Assembly (NCBI GenBank): GCA_023052935.1
Contig: CM041298.1
Location: forward strand, 24,518,192 to 24,582,191
Direction of reading: 5' to 3'
Length of the DNA: 64,000 nt
Origin: Piezodorus guildinii
Lineage: Eukaryota; Arthropoda; Insecta; Hemiptera; Pentatomidae
The first letter of the stretch is position 1. Each line of letters opens with the position of its first letter. The notes beneath the pieces were generated by a model. That model was not told the origin of the DNA and made no database searches. It saw only the letters and a program-made list of their open reading frames with translations. A program made the position numbers and the translations under genes. Shown here piece after piece: positions 10,741-20,989 of the stretch.

Positions 10741-10955
10741 TTGTTTATTTAACGTCATTTTGTGCTGCTTTGGCGTTTCCGACGATGGTACAGTAGGAGT
10801 CCTTACTTTTGCCTAGTTAGCTTTAAATAATACCTTTTACGAGAAACTGACATCGCACAGGATTACGTCCCCTCCGAAGGACGGCCTTATGTCCCCTATC
10901 AATAAGTCCTAGAACCATCTGGCCTGCTACTTACCGCAGGTGACTCCATATACTC
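10741..10955 (-). mobile_element. SINE-2, diverged copy
   Basis: Shares blocks with the fuller SINE-2 at 14763-15060: TTAACGTCATTTTGTGCTGC, GAGAAACTGACATCGCACAG, and GTCCCCTCCGAAGGACG. The tRNA-like end (right side, minus strand) is degenerate. Confidence 0.7.
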
Positions 10956-11284
10956 ATTAATTTTGTATGCTACTTTTCAATCCTCCTGGAATTTTTGGTG
11001 TATGAAAATAAATTATTTATTTATTATATACCTGGCAGGTCACACACAATCCGATATTTAGGCAGCAGTGAAAGACTGAACGTTGTTGGTAGGTAAAACA
11101 AAAGATACGCAGGAGCGTGGTGCTGACGCAGGGTGATTTAGTGGAGACACGTAGGCTCCCTCCTCAACACATGTTACCTTCCCACTCCATCCTGGGTAAG
11201 CATTGTCTGTCCGCGATGAAAGATAGGTCTAATCAAGGTTTTGTTTTTCCCAGTTAAGTTTTCATTTTATTTCCCTAACAAAAA
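10956..11284. other. No recognised gene
   Basis: A moderately GC-rich stretch at 11040-11210 has no recognisable coding or repeat signature. Confidence 0.4.
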
Positions 11285-11712
11285 CAAATTCAATTTTTTT
11301 ATTTAAAGAAATTTACAACTGTATTAAATCAATACAACCAGTAAATAGGATTGATATATGGTTAGAACACATGATAGTCCTAAGAAGAAATTACCCATTG
11401 GTAGCACACCAATTTCTAATTTATGGTAGCAGGTCTCTTGGCTATTTTCTTTTAAGCGCATCGGTGGATTATCAGGAATAGATGTTTAGGAGAGATCGCC
11501 GATAAGCGGGTTTGAGTGGGCAGGGAGTTTGGAATGAAAAGAGGTATATCTACAATGGACCAGGTCTTCAAAAAATGGGATATTTAGGTTTATATGGATG
11601 ATTTTATTGGTAACAAAGTAAGGAGCATTGAGGATTTTTCGAAGGATTTTGGATTGCAAGGATTGGATGCGAAAGGAATTTGATGGTTTTATTAGATCCC
11701 CGTAGCTCAATG
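11285..11712 (-). pseudogene. JOC-2 Jockey-type LINE, 3' fragment
   Basis: The frame 11486-11710 encodes the JOC C-terminus: SYGDLIKPSNSFRIQSLQSK, ILRKILNAPYFVTNKIIHIN. The 3' UTR below includes GTGCTACCAATGGGTAATTT (as reverse complement) and ends at the AATTTACAACTGTATT block near 11320 followed by a TTTATTTT-rich tail. The endonuclease and palm are absent. Confidence 0.8.
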
Positions 11713-11761
11713 CCTTAAGTCCAAACAGGCCTGATAATAGTTATAAAAACAAATTGATAAA

Positions 11762-12510
11762 TGGCCAGAATATAGTTATGTAATCTGCATTAGTTTTATC
11801 GGCTTTTCATCACTCTTTATAAACTTTTAAAAGTTTGTGTATGAGATATTTTTTCTAAAATCTTTAGCTTTTCAACGGTATATCATACATATATGATGTT
11901 CTTATGTTCAAAAACAAAAAAATTATATTAAAAAAATATTTTTCAGTTTTCTCCTTTAGTTGTTATTTATCAATGCTAACAGGATAATATGTTTATTTTT
12001 TTAGTATCTAAAAAATTAAAGGCACTTTAGAGGAAGAAACTTTCAAATATCGGAATTTAAGCCCTGTCATAGTGTTTCAATCAGAATGAAACCTACATGT
12101 TATTTAAGCCCATGGAATTTCACATCGATATAGGGAGTTTAATCAAAATCGTTAGAGCCATTTTTTGAGAAATCCTTAAAATGTCCAAACAGCATAGTAT
12201 AAAGTGGTTCTTCTGGTCAGCTCGTTTTGATAAAAATGTTACAGTAACATCTCGAGCGAATAGTGCTAAATATGAAATTTCAGTTTTATACGACTTTTCG
12301 TTTTTGCGCTAGACTTACCTCACACGGGACACACACACTGACCTTCTTGTGGGACTTGGACATTGGACTCAGGGGATCCTAAAACGTGTATTTCCGTTAA
12401 AAACTGGATTCTTCAACTTTGGTCCAGACTATAACGCAGTTTCCGCAAGACGGCGATCTTCGGAAAGGCAACGAAACGATGTCCTCATCGAGAAATTGAT
12501 AGAAGGCACT
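11762..12510 (+). repeat. AT800 repeat, duplicate of 7043-7838
   Basis: Near-identical to 7043-7838 in block order and in its 3' extension (CAAGACGGCGATCTTCGG at ~12448). The left terminus of the full family is absent in both. Confidence 0.8.
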
Positions 12511-13468
12511 AGTCGATAATTAAGTACTTGCAGCTTACTGGTTCGAACAGTTGAGTGCAGTGGGGGCACTTTTATCTGGTTAATCCCTACACTATTCAAT
12601 AGTACTACAATACATACGTAAACCGACAACAAACAAATATTTTCCTTATTTAAATAAAACTATTTTTAATTTAACTTAATTTTAAATTCCAAACAAAATT
12701 ATAAATATAAAAACTCAAACACATATGTGTCATCAGCTTTTCTTGCAACCATAAAACAAAAAAAAAATGCTACAAACTACTAACTGCCTTCATTTAGTTA
12801 CATAATAATAATTAAAAATATACCAGAGCTCTTTTAATTATCAAAGATTCATTTTCATCAATTCATAATAAACGAATGTATAAATCAATGAATTTACCAA
12901 CATTAAAGAAAATAAATTATCAACTATTATTAGTTGCAATCTTTATATACATCTTTGGTCTTATCTGGGTTAAAAATGGTTCTCCCAGTTCGTTGAAGGA
13001 TCTGATTGGATTCAGTCTCCGTCACATTTCGACAAGAAAAAAGACAATTACAAAAAAAAAATAGAATTCTTAGAAGGTCGACACGTGTCTCCTAGACCTC
13101 GGAGGCTTTATTTAATAAAAATCGATTGGATCGGAACAAATTTTATTCAGCTCTTCTTTTTCTGAGTTTTCCTCAAAGCAAGTAAAATGTAACACTTTAC
13201 TCTATTATAATTAAAAAAATCAAGTATAATTCATGTATATTTTTACAGTTCACGTTTTTATTGAAATTTGTAATCAATCAAAAAAGTATCTCCAGTAAAA
13301 TTTTTAAATCAGGACCCTAATGACCTTAGATGTTGAGTGTCCATAAAATATATAACCTAGTCTAACATCTCTTGTAAAGTTAACCTACACTTTGGTACCG
13401 CTAATATGAATTTTTAACTTAAAACTCTAAAACTTTAAGGTATGCAAGGCGAATATCGAATGATACTA

Positions 13469-13470
<2 letters not shown>
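12511..13470. other. AT-rich, no recognised gene
   Basis: No family recognised. The 62-codon frame at 12876-13064 has no motif. Around 13060-13130 a moderately GC-rich segment is present without coding signature. Confidence 0.45.

Positions 13471-13472
<2 letters not shown>

Positions 13473-13518
<46 letters not shown>
13473..13518. repeat. (TA)n microsatellite
   Basis: About 22 uninterrupted TA units; the overlapping open frame is low-complexity YI repeats and is not a gene. Confidence 0.95.
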
Positions 13519-13521
<3 letters not shown>

Positions 13522-13539
13522 TTATTTTCTCTTACCTGT

Positions 13540-13680
13540 ACATATAATATACAGTAAGGGTAAGTATTATTTTAAGATCGTGAAAATTTTCGAATTCGAG
13601 TTTTTACAGGAAATACACATTTTAGGGTCCTCTGGGTCCAAATGATCAAGTTCCTCAAAAAAATCTGTGTGAGGAATGCT
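13540..13680 (-). repeat. AT800 terminal fragment
   Basis: Contains the reverse complement of the AT800 end: a palindromic TATA-rich terminus, then GATCGTGAAAATTTTCGAAT, GGAAATACACATTTTAGGGT. Only ~140 bp remain. Confidence 0.75.
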
Positions 13681-13799
13681 TAAAAATGATGAGTTTTACA
13701 AAACTGATTATTGATATTTTAAGAGTATATATGAACAGGAATTTATTTTAGTAATAATAAGAATAATAAGAGATTTTTGATATTTATATATTGTTTGAA

Positions 13800-14125
13800 G
13801 GGAGCGGCGTGGTCTAGTGGATAGAGCACTAGCCTGCTGTGCTCCAGGTCCTGGGTTCGAATCCCGGCTGTGGCAGAAATATTATTTATTCTGTTAATTC
13901 AGTCGGGGGGCGACCCTAGGGTATGGAGACCCTCCTGGGGCAGACCCAGCCTCTATAAAGTGGGTACCCAAATTAATTGGGGAAAAACCTGGCGGCTGAG
14001 CGTGATTAAGGCCTAATCACCTCATTGCACTGTCGTTGGCCTAGAAACAGTACGAATCTCTATATGTACTGAGCCCAAGACCCTTCATGGGTTGTAGTGG
14101 TACATGTTTTTTTTTTTTTTTTTTT
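13800..14125 (+). mobile_element. SINE-1, full length with poly(T) tail and TSD
   Basis: Complete tRNA-derived SINE. The head begins immediately after the left target duplication with GAGCGGCGTGGTCTAGTGGA (A box); the B box GGTTCGAATCC lies at ~13855. A ~240-bp body follows and the element ends in a run of 19 T at 14107-14125. The 14-bp target duplication ATATATTGTTTGAA (13786-13799 and 14126-14139) brackets exactly this interval, which proves the T-run is the true 3' end. Most SINEs end in A-runs or simple repeats, so a T tail on the tRNA strand is unusual. T-rich ends also act as Pol III terminators. Confidence 0.95.
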
Positions 14126-14139
14126 ATATATTGTTTGAA

Positions 14140-14716
14140 TAGTTCTGAAAATTTAAATTAATTAAAAAAAATATTTTTGCTTATTTCTCCTTTAGTTGAT
14201 TATCGAATTACTTCAACTTGTATATTTAGCCGTTATTTTATCAACGCGAATAAAATAAGATGATGTGTTTTATTTTTTCGAATGTACAATATTGAGGGTA
14301 CTTTGGCAAAACAAAATTTAAATTATCGGCATATAAGCGCTATCCTACTATTTCAATCAGAATAAATCATATATCATATTAAAACCCATTAAATTGTACA
14401 TCGGTATAGCGAGTTTAATAAAAATCTTTCGAGCCGTTTTGGAGGAAATAGGGAAAATGCATGATATAAAGTGTCTCTCCTAGGACGCCGGTTTTGATGA
14501 AAAAGTTGCTGTAACATAACATCATTGTTAAAATATGAAATTTCAATTTCGTACACATTTATTTTTCACGGACTACCAGACCTTTTTGCGAGACTCGGTT
14601 ATTTGGACTCGTAGGACCCTAAAATATGAAAGTGAAAACTGGAGTTCGAAAATTTTCACGATCGGAATACTTTCCCTTACTATATATTTCATACATTGGC
14701 AAGTGAAACTAAAAAA
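14140..14716 (+). repeat. AT800 repeat, internal to 3' end
   Basis: Carries AT800 blocks in order (TTTAGCCGTTATTTTATCAA, TATCGGCATATAAGCGC, TTTGATGAAAAAGTTGCTGT, GGACTCGTAGGACCCTAAAA) and ends near CTATATATTTCATACATTGG. It is diverged from the other copies. The open frame 14535-14810 runs out of this repeat and is not a gene. Confidence 0.75.
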
Positions 14717-14717
14717 A

Positions 14718-15270
14718 TATTATTTATTGAAATTTACAACTGTATTACATAACATAACCAGTTGTTTGTTTGTTTGTTCATTTAACGTCACTTTATGCTA
14801 CTATGGCTAATCGGGCGATGCTACTGTGGGAGTTATAAATTTTGCCTATCCAAGTTTAATTAGGATAAAGATCTTTAACGAGCACATGACATCGCACAGC
14901 CTCGGGATCACCTTTTTTACCTCCCCTCCGAAGGACGCCATAACTAAGGATATTTTACCCCCATTAAAAAATCATAGGATCACCTGCGGGTTTGAACCCG
15001 TGACCTTTGGCTTAGAAGGCAGTTATGCTAGCAACCCAGCCACAGGTGATCCCTAACTCGACCAGTAAAACATGCTAATAAAGAAATGCGATTAAACAGG
15101 TTGTTGCAGTATCCGACTACAGGTAGTATTCAAATAAATATTTTAAACCAGAAGGTCTCTTGGCGGGGTATTAAGGTTTGAATATGGGAGGTATTTGTTG
15201 AAGTTGTTTGGCTCATGAGAGGTTTAATATAAGAAACAGTTACATGGGTCTAGGCTAGACAAAATAGAAA
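14718..15270 (-). pseudogene. JOC-2 3' UTR remnant split by SINE-2
   Basis: The JOC-2 terminal block AAATTTACAACTGTATT occurs at ~14730-14750 and related sequence (GGTCTCTTGGCGGGGTATTA) resumes after 15060. SINE-2 at 14763-15060 separates the parts, so SINE-2 inserted into a JOC-2 remnant. Confidence 0.6.
14763..15060 (-). mobile_element. SINE-2 (tRNA-derived), most complete copy
   Basis: On the minus strand the head spans about 15054-14978: it starts GGATCACCTGTGGCTGGGTT, contains the B-box-like GGTTCAAACCC, and its first and last 7-8 bases (GGATCACC / GGTGATCC) pair like an acceptor stem. The body includes GTCCTTCGGAGGGGAGG and ends in AACAAACAAACAA. A possible 6-bp target duplication ACCAGT is at 14757-14762 and 15061-15066. 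Related copies are at 10741, 37772, 38275 and 46265. The tRNA-like part is too degenerate in its anticodon arm to be a working tRNA. Confidence 0.85.
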
Positions 15271-15854
15271 AAAAAGTATGGTAGAGAGGCGTTGGGCAGT
15301 AGTGGAGGCCCCCAAGAAACTAACTGTTTCTCAACTAAAGGGCATCCGTATTTACATTTTATTGGAAGGACCTCCCCTCGGCAAACACCAACTGAGGCTA
15401 GAATTCTATTCAAATCACTTTTCAAACCGGCTCGCTCTGATTCTAACCGGAAGAAAGGGCTCCAGAGTTTGATTTGAGAGGGACTTCCTTTGGGGCCTAG
15501 AAATTCGGCTCCATTGATCGCTTCTTCTTGTTTATTTTGTAAATTTCTCCAAATCTTCGGCGGTTTTCTTTATCCTTCTCTTTAGGGAGGAAAGAGCGGG
15601 AAAAGTCAAATCCAAACTGCCTGCATAGCGGAGTGATTTCAAGTCTTCTTTAGGCCCTTCTTTAAAAAGTTTCATTTTCCCCCTTTTTAGTTTTTTAAAG
15701 CTATAAAATGAGCTCAATCACGTTTTATATTTTAATCACCAAATAAGTTTTCCATTAAACAAAAACTTTTTTAATATACAGTGATTCAATATTATGCACA
15801 AAAGGATCTTATACACAAATTAATTTTTATACAAATTTTTTTACATCATTATCT
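15271..15854. other. Mixed-composition unique sequence
   Basis: 15280-15700 is more GC-rich and less repetitive than its surroundings. Three short open frames overlap it (15278-15472, 15292-15477, 15532-15717) but none has recognisable motifs. It could be an unrecognised repeat, a decayed gene or a non-coding element. Confidence 0.4.
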
Positions 15855-16140
15855 ACCTCCTTGAATCCTATCTCAATAATAGATCATTCATCATCACCAT
15901 TAACAATACCAAGTCTTCAATCTAGAAATTAACCGCTGGACTTTCTCAGGGCTTTTGCCTTTCCCCGATCCTATTAAATCTGTACATTTCAGATCTCCCT
16001 TCACACCCATCATTATAACGATCCTTATACGCCGATGACACGCCTATTTATACATCTTCATATTGATCGATACAATAATCAATAGGTTACAGGCACTCCT
16101 TGAAAATGTATGCGTTATTTTTCAAAATTGAAGATTAAAT
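15855..16140 (+). pseudogene. Jockey-type LINE RT palm fragment
   Basis: Plus-strand reading gives YLNNRSFIITINNTKSS, then LTAGLSQGFCLSPILLNLYI and LYADDTPIYTSS. These correspond to RT motif B (GVPQGSVLSPLLFNLYI) and the catalytic (Y/F)ADDTA motif C of Jockey-clade LINEs. Several in-frame stops interrupt it, and it ends just before the Penelope-like fragment. Confidence 0.75.
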
Positions 16141-16176
16141 TAATTAAATTGAGGGTGTATAGTCGACTGTAGAAAC

Positions 16177-17094
16177 TATTATAGGTGGAATAGTCAGGAA
16201 TCAGTCATCGCAAACTTCAGAAACCATCACATCTGAGATATGTACTCTTCATCTTATAAACCTACCACTACATGTTCATCACCAGTGTCACCTTCACAAC
16301 ATCCGGACGCCGATTCATCACTTACTGTTACTTCATCTCCAGCAACAATCGCAGCGACATCAGAAAATAACATTAGAACTGAGGTAAACTCTTTTGTAAT
16401 TCTAAAATCAAAATATCCTGATAAAAAACCTCTTCTTAACCGTATTTCCCATCTTTATAAACAATTAGCCAACAAAGAGGAGTCGCTCATATTCCTTCTA
16501 AAATGCCGCACTCATTCTTTATTCCCCCCCTTCATTTCCAACAATTTTAACAACTTTAATGTTAACAAAAAATTTCTCTCAAAACTTGAAAGCATCCAAT
16601 TCCGTCTTAAAAAATCACTCCTTAACCTACATATCAAAGAAACGATTTTCCTCATTCAAGCAGTAAAAAAGAAAATTAATTATTTATTTAACTCCTTTTA
16701 TTCCATTCTCTCTACTGACGATATTTCCTCACTAAACTCTTGCATTAATAATATCTATATATCTCATAAATCAAAGAAAAAAAGTATATTAGCAAATAAA
16801 TTTAAACAACTTTTAATTAAAACTTTAACGCGAATAAGATATATCCTTCCGGGGATCCTGATTGGGTTCACAACATCTCCTCCGTTAAACTCCCTCAACA
16901 TGTCAATAATATTCTCAGCTTAGGTCCAAATTTCAATATCCCTTTTACCAATTCAAAAAAACTAATACCATCTCTTATAACCGACCTTGAATTCATCCAT
17001 CAGGACACTCTTTTGATTCCTGACGATGAAAAACGAATGATTTCCCGTACCCGAACCTCTAAATGACTGATTCCTGACTATTCCACCTATAATA
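16177..17094. repeat. Perfect 32-nt inverted repeat flanking a Penelope-like fragment
   Basis: 16177-16208 (TATTATAGGTGGAATAGTCA...) is the exact reverse complement of 17063-17094 (...TTCCACCTATAATA). The right arm lies in frame with the Penelope-like coding sequence (LIPDYSTYNK), so it is native there and the left arm is an inverted copy. Inverted duplication of element ends is a known habit of Penelope-like insertions. Confidence 0.9.
16240..17064 (+). pseudogene. Penelope-like retroelement ORF, N-terminal part, frameshifted
   Basis: The first 200 or so codons (16240-~16840) give a basic, Asn/Lys-rich region ending KFKQLLIKTLTR. At about 16840 the frame shifts and continues to a TGA at 17064 as YPSGDPDWVHNISSVKLPQH, NILSLGPNFNIPFTNSKKLI, ITDLEFIHQDTLLI. 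'W(V)..S...L......LSLGP.F..P' and the following Asp/Glu-rich helix are what I know from the N-terminal part of Penelope-like reverse transcriptases, upstream of the RT fingers. No RT catalytic motif or GIY-YIG endonuclease is present. The frame continues past the stop to about 17330 with another stop. I am fairly but not fully sure of the family. Confidence 0.65.
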
Positions 17095-17345
17095 AATTAA
17101 TTAAAATTGCAGCTGCAAATCAACAAATTTCTTTTCTGCAAGACTTTAACTACCGCACATAATGTGAAAGGTTTTTGGTATTATCTTGTGATAAGAAGGT
17201 TCTTCCAGAGTATATCTGTAAAATTCTGTGTTATGAGACCGAAACGTATTGGTATTTACATGGAAATAAATTACATGCTAGTAGAAATAAATTGTGGGAG
17301 CTGGGACACTTATTTTTTAGTGATTACGTGATCTATGACTGAATC
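17095..17345 (+). pseudogene. Continuation of the Penelope-like frame or unknown coding remnant
   Basis: In the same frame as 16860-17064, a stretch reads RFLVLSCDKKVLPEYICKIL then ETETYWYLHGNKLHASRNKL, WELGHLFFSDYVIYD before a stop. It is open for about 57 codons and has Cys, Trp and Tyr residues in a pattern that looks like real protein, but I do not recognise the family. Two stops separate it from the sequence upstream. Confidence 0.4.
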
Positions 17346-17409
17346 ATGACGGAAGATTTGAATTTAGACCCTTCCTTAACCACCCTGCTTCGGACCATCA
17401 ACCACATAC

Positions 17410-17745
17410 TTTAAAGACATCATACCCTCAAACCGTTGAAAAACAATATAGCGACTGGATAGACTCTACTACTACAAAGCCTTAATACCCTCAAACCGTT
17501 AAAAAACAACATAGCGACAGGGTTGACTCAGCCTCTATGTGAATTGTGACGTCATGAAAACTAACTTGCAGCCGGTTAGACTCATGCTCTATAAAGACTT
17601 AATACCCTCAAACCGCTGTAATTCAATATACAATACAGCTTCTATGTAAATCGAAATATCACAAAAACAAAATGGTGGCCGCTTAAACTAATGCTCTATA
17701 AAGACTTAATAATCTTAAACAACAGTAACAGTGGTTACGAAACCA
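17410..17745. repeat. Irregular tandem array around AAAGACTTAATACCCTCAAACCG
   Basis: Four units start at about 17413, 17478, 17596 and 17699. Units share (A)AAGACTTAATACCCTCAAA, then AACAATATAGCGAC or related bases, then CTCATGCTCTAT. Unit lengths vary from ~65 to ~118 bp. One unit contains TGACGTCA, a CREB-type palindrome, and another (GATGACGTCATAGG) lies downstream at ~17860. Confidence 0.75.
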
Positions 17746-18480
17746 AAAAGAGGCGTGGCCGGGTAGTTTATGTTAGATTGATGACACGAAACAGAGTGAT
17801 TAAGGTAGAGTCGTATTTCACTATAGGTTTTAAGATTCGAGATTTAAATCTCCCGCTGTGATGACGTCATAGGTCCCGTGACCAAATACTGGCCTCTGAT
17901 CGGCTATGGAAAAAATTCTTCCAGTAATTCTTATCTACTTATCCTTTGGTGCTAGCTTTACGTAAAAAGAAATATATATTTTTTACGTAATAAAAGAGTT
18001 GAGAGAGGCAAGCTATCTACATTCTTTGTCAATTTATATTCGGAGAAAAATTAGCATGATGTCGAATTTTTAAGATGATCATTAGGTTCTCTGTTAGTGC
18101 TTAATTGCAGTCATTAAAAAAAAAGTCCTAACAAGCAAGCTGAGTATCAAGTATAAATAGTGTTTCTCGATTAGTTAAATCTGTTATTTATAAATTAAAT
18201 ATCATTTTTTATAATTTTGTATGACGAGGAGTGTCGATACCAATAATATATGGTGAATTTTTGTCTGATATAAGTGGTTCATACAGTAATTTAAATTTGA
18301 TTACAGACAATAAGGCTAAGGAAGGTACATAAATTGTCCGAAATTTTTGCTTAAATTTATTTGTAATATTATATTTTTATAACAGAGGTATGATTTAAAT
18401 ATTTTATAGAAGTTACTTTTTAATTTATGTGTCATATATATTTTTAAAAAACGTTATTAACATTAATATCACTTCAAATT
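17746..18480. other. AT-rich, no recognised gene
   Basis: No gene recognised. It contains TGATGACGTCATAG near 17860, otherwise AT-rich. Confidence 0.4.
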
Positions 18481-18484
18481 TACT

Positions 18485-18945
18485 ACAAAAACTCATTTAT
18501 ACAATCATTATTAGGCCTATTTGAACCTTCGGACATTGAGCTATGGTGGTCGACTAAACCATCAAATTTTTCTAGTATCCAATTCTCACAATCCAAAATC
18601 CTTTGAAAAATCCTAAGTGCTCCAAACTTTGTCACGAGTAAAATCATCCATAAAGACCTAAATATCCCAATAGTTGAATACCAGATATAGATATACTTCT
18701 TTTCATTCAAAAAACCCGCTTATCCGTTACTTCTCCATATCTATTCCTAATCATCCACCAAGGCGACATAAAAGAAGATGGCCAACAGAACCCCTACTAT
18801 AAAATAGACATTGGAGTGCTACCAGAAGATAGTTTCTTCACAGGATTGTCATGTGTTTTAACCATATATTAATCCCATCTACTAGTTGTATTGAATCATT
18901 ACAGTTGTAAATCTCTTTAAATAAATAAATTAAAAATAAGAAAAG
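18485..18945 (+). pseudogene. JOC-2 Jockey-type LINE, 3' fragment
   Basis: Plus-strand counterpart of the 11285-11712 copy. It includes AGTATCCAATTCTCACAATC..AAATCC, the nucleotide version of 'IQSLQSKIL', and the 3' UTR block TTGGAGTGCTACCAGAAGAT. It ends ATTACAGTTGTAAATCTCTT followed by AAATAAATAAATTAAAAATA, the JOC-2 end. Frames are broken. Confidence 0.75.
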
Positions 18946-19107
18946 AATTATTATGCAATCGGACGGGAGATTCAGTGACGCCGCTTTTGCCACATGATCT
19001 GCGTGACAATTACTAAGTATTTCAGCGTGACCTGGGATTTAAACTAATATAGGTGTTCGGTTTGACCAATTCAACCAATTGAAAATTAATGAGCTTAAGG
19101 AGGGGAG

Positions 19108-19328
19108 AGGACTAGGCGACCCTAGGGTATGGGGACCCTCCTGCGGCAGACCTAGACTCTTTAAAGTGGATACCCAAAATTGGGGTAAAACCTGGCGTCT
19201 GAGCGTGATCAAGACCTAATCACCTCATTGCACGGCCTTTGGCTTAGAATCGGTACGAATTTCTATATGTACTGACTGAGCCCTTTATGGATTGTAGGGT
19301 TACAGGTTTTTTTTTTTTTTTTTTTTTT
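19108..19328 (+). mobile_element. SINE-1, 5'-truncated, poly(T) tail
   Basis: Lacks the tRNA head. Starts near GGCGACCCTAGGGTATGGGG, keeps TTTAAAGTGGATACCCAAAA, CCTGGCGTCTGAGCGTGATC and TTTCTATATGTACTGACTGA, and ends with a run of 22 T at 19307-19328. This is a second copy with a T tail in the same position. Confidence 0.9.
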
Positions 19329-19374
19329 CTTCTGCTGCATTATATTATTAAATGCACAATATAATTGAAGCAAT

Positions 19375-20617
19375 TAAACACCTATCGAGATTAATAATGT
19401 CACCTCTCCAAAGTATTAACTCCTCACCCGGAATCCCACATCAATCACACCGCAACAGTGCAAGACTTTCTTATGTCACCAATTCCACTTTCCCTACCTC
19501 CTAAAGCTCATTCTCCGATCCTATCTCTCAAACCGTTCCTTCCGAGTTCGCTGTGGTGTAGAATTTTCCAACCTTTATCCCGTTGAGGCAGGGTCTTGGG
19601 ACCCGTCCTCTACATCCTTTACACTGCTGCTATTCCTACAAATCCTGGTACCTTTCTGGCAACTTTTGCAGACGACACCGCCATCCTATCATCCAGTTCC
19701 AATCCTGAAACAGCATCCTTAAACCTTCAGAGACACCTTTTCCTTATCGAACGCTGGTGTAATAACTGGCGTGTAAAGGTGAACGAAGCCGAATGTAAAC
19801 ACATAACCTTTACTCTTAGGTTAGGTTAAATCCTGTCCGCCAGTTTATTTCAACTCACTACCAATTCCTCTCTCAGATACAGTCCGGTATCTTGGCTTAC
19901 TGTTAGACAAAAGACTGACTTGGAACCCACATACAAGACTTAAAAGACAAGAACTCAACCGACGATTCGGACAGTTATACCGACTACTTAACAGAAAATC
20001 TGAACTTACAGTTGACAACAAATCATTAATCTACAAGACAATACTGAAGCTCATCTGGACCTACGGACTTGAACTGTGGGAGACAGCTAAACGTTCTAAC
20101 ATCAAACGCATTCAATCCTTTCAATCCAAAGTACTCCGTACAATAGTAAATGCTCCTTATTATGTCTCCAACTATACCTTGCACCGCGACCTTAATGTTC
20201 CATTTATTTCAGACCTAATTCCATCCAAATTTTCCAAATTCCACCAGAACCTCATTCATCATCCTAATCCTTTAGCTCAATCCCTATCCAGCTCCACTCA
20301 TCCATACAACCCACCTAGAAGGTTGAAACGGTAGTGGTCCCGCGACCTTTTGTAAATATATTGCAGTTCTAGCACTGGCTAGATTCTCCACTCAATGTGA
20401 TGTATGTATGAGTGTGTGTATGTGTATATAGGTATAAGTGAATTCTTGACTTTATTGTATTGATTCATTATTGTGTATATATTTTATTGTAATTTTATGT
20501 TGTGTAAATATTGTATAAATGTAGTATGTATGAGATCTTTCAGCACTACTATTGATGTCCAAATTGGGACAGATTCTAATTTTTCTCAATAAAAATTGTT
20601 GTTGTAAAAAAAAAAAT
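19375..20617 (+). pseudogene. JOC-1-like LINE with internal deletion and poly(A)
   Basis: Begins with sequence matching JOC-1 residues 'HT(A)AV(E)(E)FL.SPIPLSLPPKA', then jumps at ~19505 straight to LILRSYLSNRSFRVRCG: roughly 200 codons including RT motifs 1-A are deleted. Downstream it encodes FADDTAILSSSSNPETASLN (19600s; frame 19596-19829 is still open), then frameshifts, then VRYLGLLLDKRLTWNPHTRL, IQSFQSKVLRTIVNAPYYVS. The 3' UTR ends TTCTCAATAAAAATTGTTG plus an A-run at 20606-20617. The copy is dead. Confidence 0.9.
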
Positions 20618-20989
20618 AATGTATTTTGTGATAAATACGATAGGAAACTGGAAGATATAGTTGACAAATCGATACAACCAATAACCAAGAAGATACTCTC
20701 TTAATCTTGAACAAGATATTAAGGACAAGAGGGGGAGTAGGGAAGAGGGATGGTGTGGCGATGATGTCAATATACTGGAAGGAATCTGGAAAATATGTAA
20801 TAATTGATACTGGGATTCTTCCATGTGCAAGGAAAAGGAATGTTGCTCTGCCCTGCTCATCCTGTGTGAGTGAGTAATAAACCTCAACAGACTTCACGCT
20901 CTTGTAGATATTTTCACTCTAGTACAAATATAACAATATTTATCCATATATTATTTATACTATAAAACTAATAAATAACAGTCAGTAAA
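20618..20989. other. Unclassified sequence after the LINE poly(A)
   Basis: Contains a purine-rich stretch (~20730-20760) and GTGAGTAATAAACCTCAACA. No coding family recognised; the overlapping minus-strand frames of ~103 codons (20576-20897) show no motif. Confidence 0.4.

Noticed and set aside
13800..13872. Functional tRNA gene
   Set aside because: It is the head of SINE-1, bounded by a target duplication and repeated several times.
14978..15054. Functional tRNA gene on the minus strand
   Set aside because: Acceptor ends pair and a B box is present, but the anticodon arm does not fold properly and it is the head of a repeated SINE-2.
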